From Parapedobacter indicus (GTDB taxonomy: Bacteria > Bacteroidota > Bacteroidia > Sphingobacteriales > Sphingobacteriaceae), in the NCBI RefSeq assembly GCF_900113765.1, contig NZ_FOQO01000007.1, positions 62,001 to 126,000 on the forward strand: a DNA stretch of 64,000 nucleotides. Reading direction: 5' to 3'. Position numbers and translations under genes: made by a program. Under the pieces are notes generated by a model. The model did no database searches. It was not told the origin of the DNA and saw nothing but the letters and a program-made list of their open reading frames with translations. Numbering within the stretch: position 1 is the first letter of the stretch; each line of letters begins with the position of its first letter. Positions 63,936-64,000 of this stretch are shown here, in pieces.

Positions 63936-64000
63936 ATGAAGAATTTCTTAATTCCTGTGGATTTCTCAGATGTATCGTATACGGCGGCGCAGTACGCGTT
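63936..64000 (+). CDS. Universal stress protein, partial (N-terminus only)
   Basis: The first 21 codons read MKNFLIPVDFSDVSYTAAQY, the N-terminal strand and helix of UspA-like proteins. The gene continues past the right edge. It starts 9 bases after the DUF4197 stop. Confidence 0.8.
   Translation, partial: MKNFLIPVDFSDVSYTAAQYA

Overview
The window looks like a chromosomal segment of a Bacteroidota bacterium, most likely of the Sphingobacteriaceae type. Promoters carry the Bacteroidota -7 element TAnnTTTG, in several cases with TTG exactly 20 nt upstream. Clear Shine-Dalgarno sequences are rare. There is an 825-residue TonB-dependent-type beta-barrel protein with a carboxypeptidase-like N-terminal domain. 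The ATP synthase operon lacks beta and epsilon subunits, and CarB lacks the C-terminal allosteric domain. These are family-level inferences; no rRNA or species marker is present.

Left part (1-30 kb). Positions 1-6390 are the end of an exopolysaccharide/O-antigen locus: a Wzy-like polymerase cut by the window edge, two glycosyltransferases, a RemB/Wzi-like outer-membrane barrel and a Wzx flippase. Then come succinate-semialdehyde dehydrogenase (gabD), a minus-strand operon (histidine kinase, response regulator, TPR protein, hemE, hemJ), a HAD nucleotidase, the large outer-membrane barrel, clpS, fabH and a membrane-bound UDP-sugar 4,6-dehydratase. The ATP synthase operon dapF-(AtpI-like)-atpB-atpE-atpF-atpH-atpA-atpG occupies 18.9-25.2 kb and has a terminator-like hairpin between atpE and atpF. 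HtrA protease, a bacilliredoxin, ahcY, a NadR-like kinase, a small barrel and carB follow.

Central part (33.6-53.6 kb) is an anaerobic/nitrogen-oxide island. It holds class III ribonucleotide reductase (nrdD, nrdG) and a MFS transporter. It also holds a nitronate-monooxygenase-like 618-residue protein, a ric (ScdA/YtfE) repair operon with DUF2249, heme-copper-like and DUF59 genes, and a complete clade II nos operon (cytochrome c, nosZ, membrane protein, nosL, nosD, nosF, nosY). A divergent Crp/Fnr regulator with a second heme-copper-like protein, and fumC, close the island. Four promoters here (nrdD, the cytochrome c-nosZ operon, the crp/fnr gene itself and the 618-residue gene) carry a related Crp-like 16-bp site 20-21 nt upstream of TAnnTTTG. 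This suggests one local regulon.

The most unusual locus is nrdD. Its glycyl-radical loop (RVMGY) is not in the 698-residue catalytic ORF but in a separate 60-residue ORF. About 250 nt of structured-looking DNA separate them, flanked by 18-20-nt direct repeats in the same codon phase, so removing one repeat unit would recreate a continuous full-length NrdD. Nearby, in the convergent carB/nrdG gap, lies an exactly 11-bp-phased CCCTAT array.

Right part (54-64 kb): a NarL-type two-component system with a TPR sensor kinase, divergent from a lipoprotein and barrel pair across a C-tract palindrome; DUF3127 with an SSB-like acidic tip; an RlmL-like methyltransferase; an HD hydrolase; TM2 and DUF2752 membrane proteins; exported glycerophosphodiesterase and endonuclease/exonuclease/phosphatase family enzymes; a DUF4197 lipoprotein; and the start of a universal stress protein. 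No tRNA, rRNA, CRISPR array or intact insertion sequence was seen.
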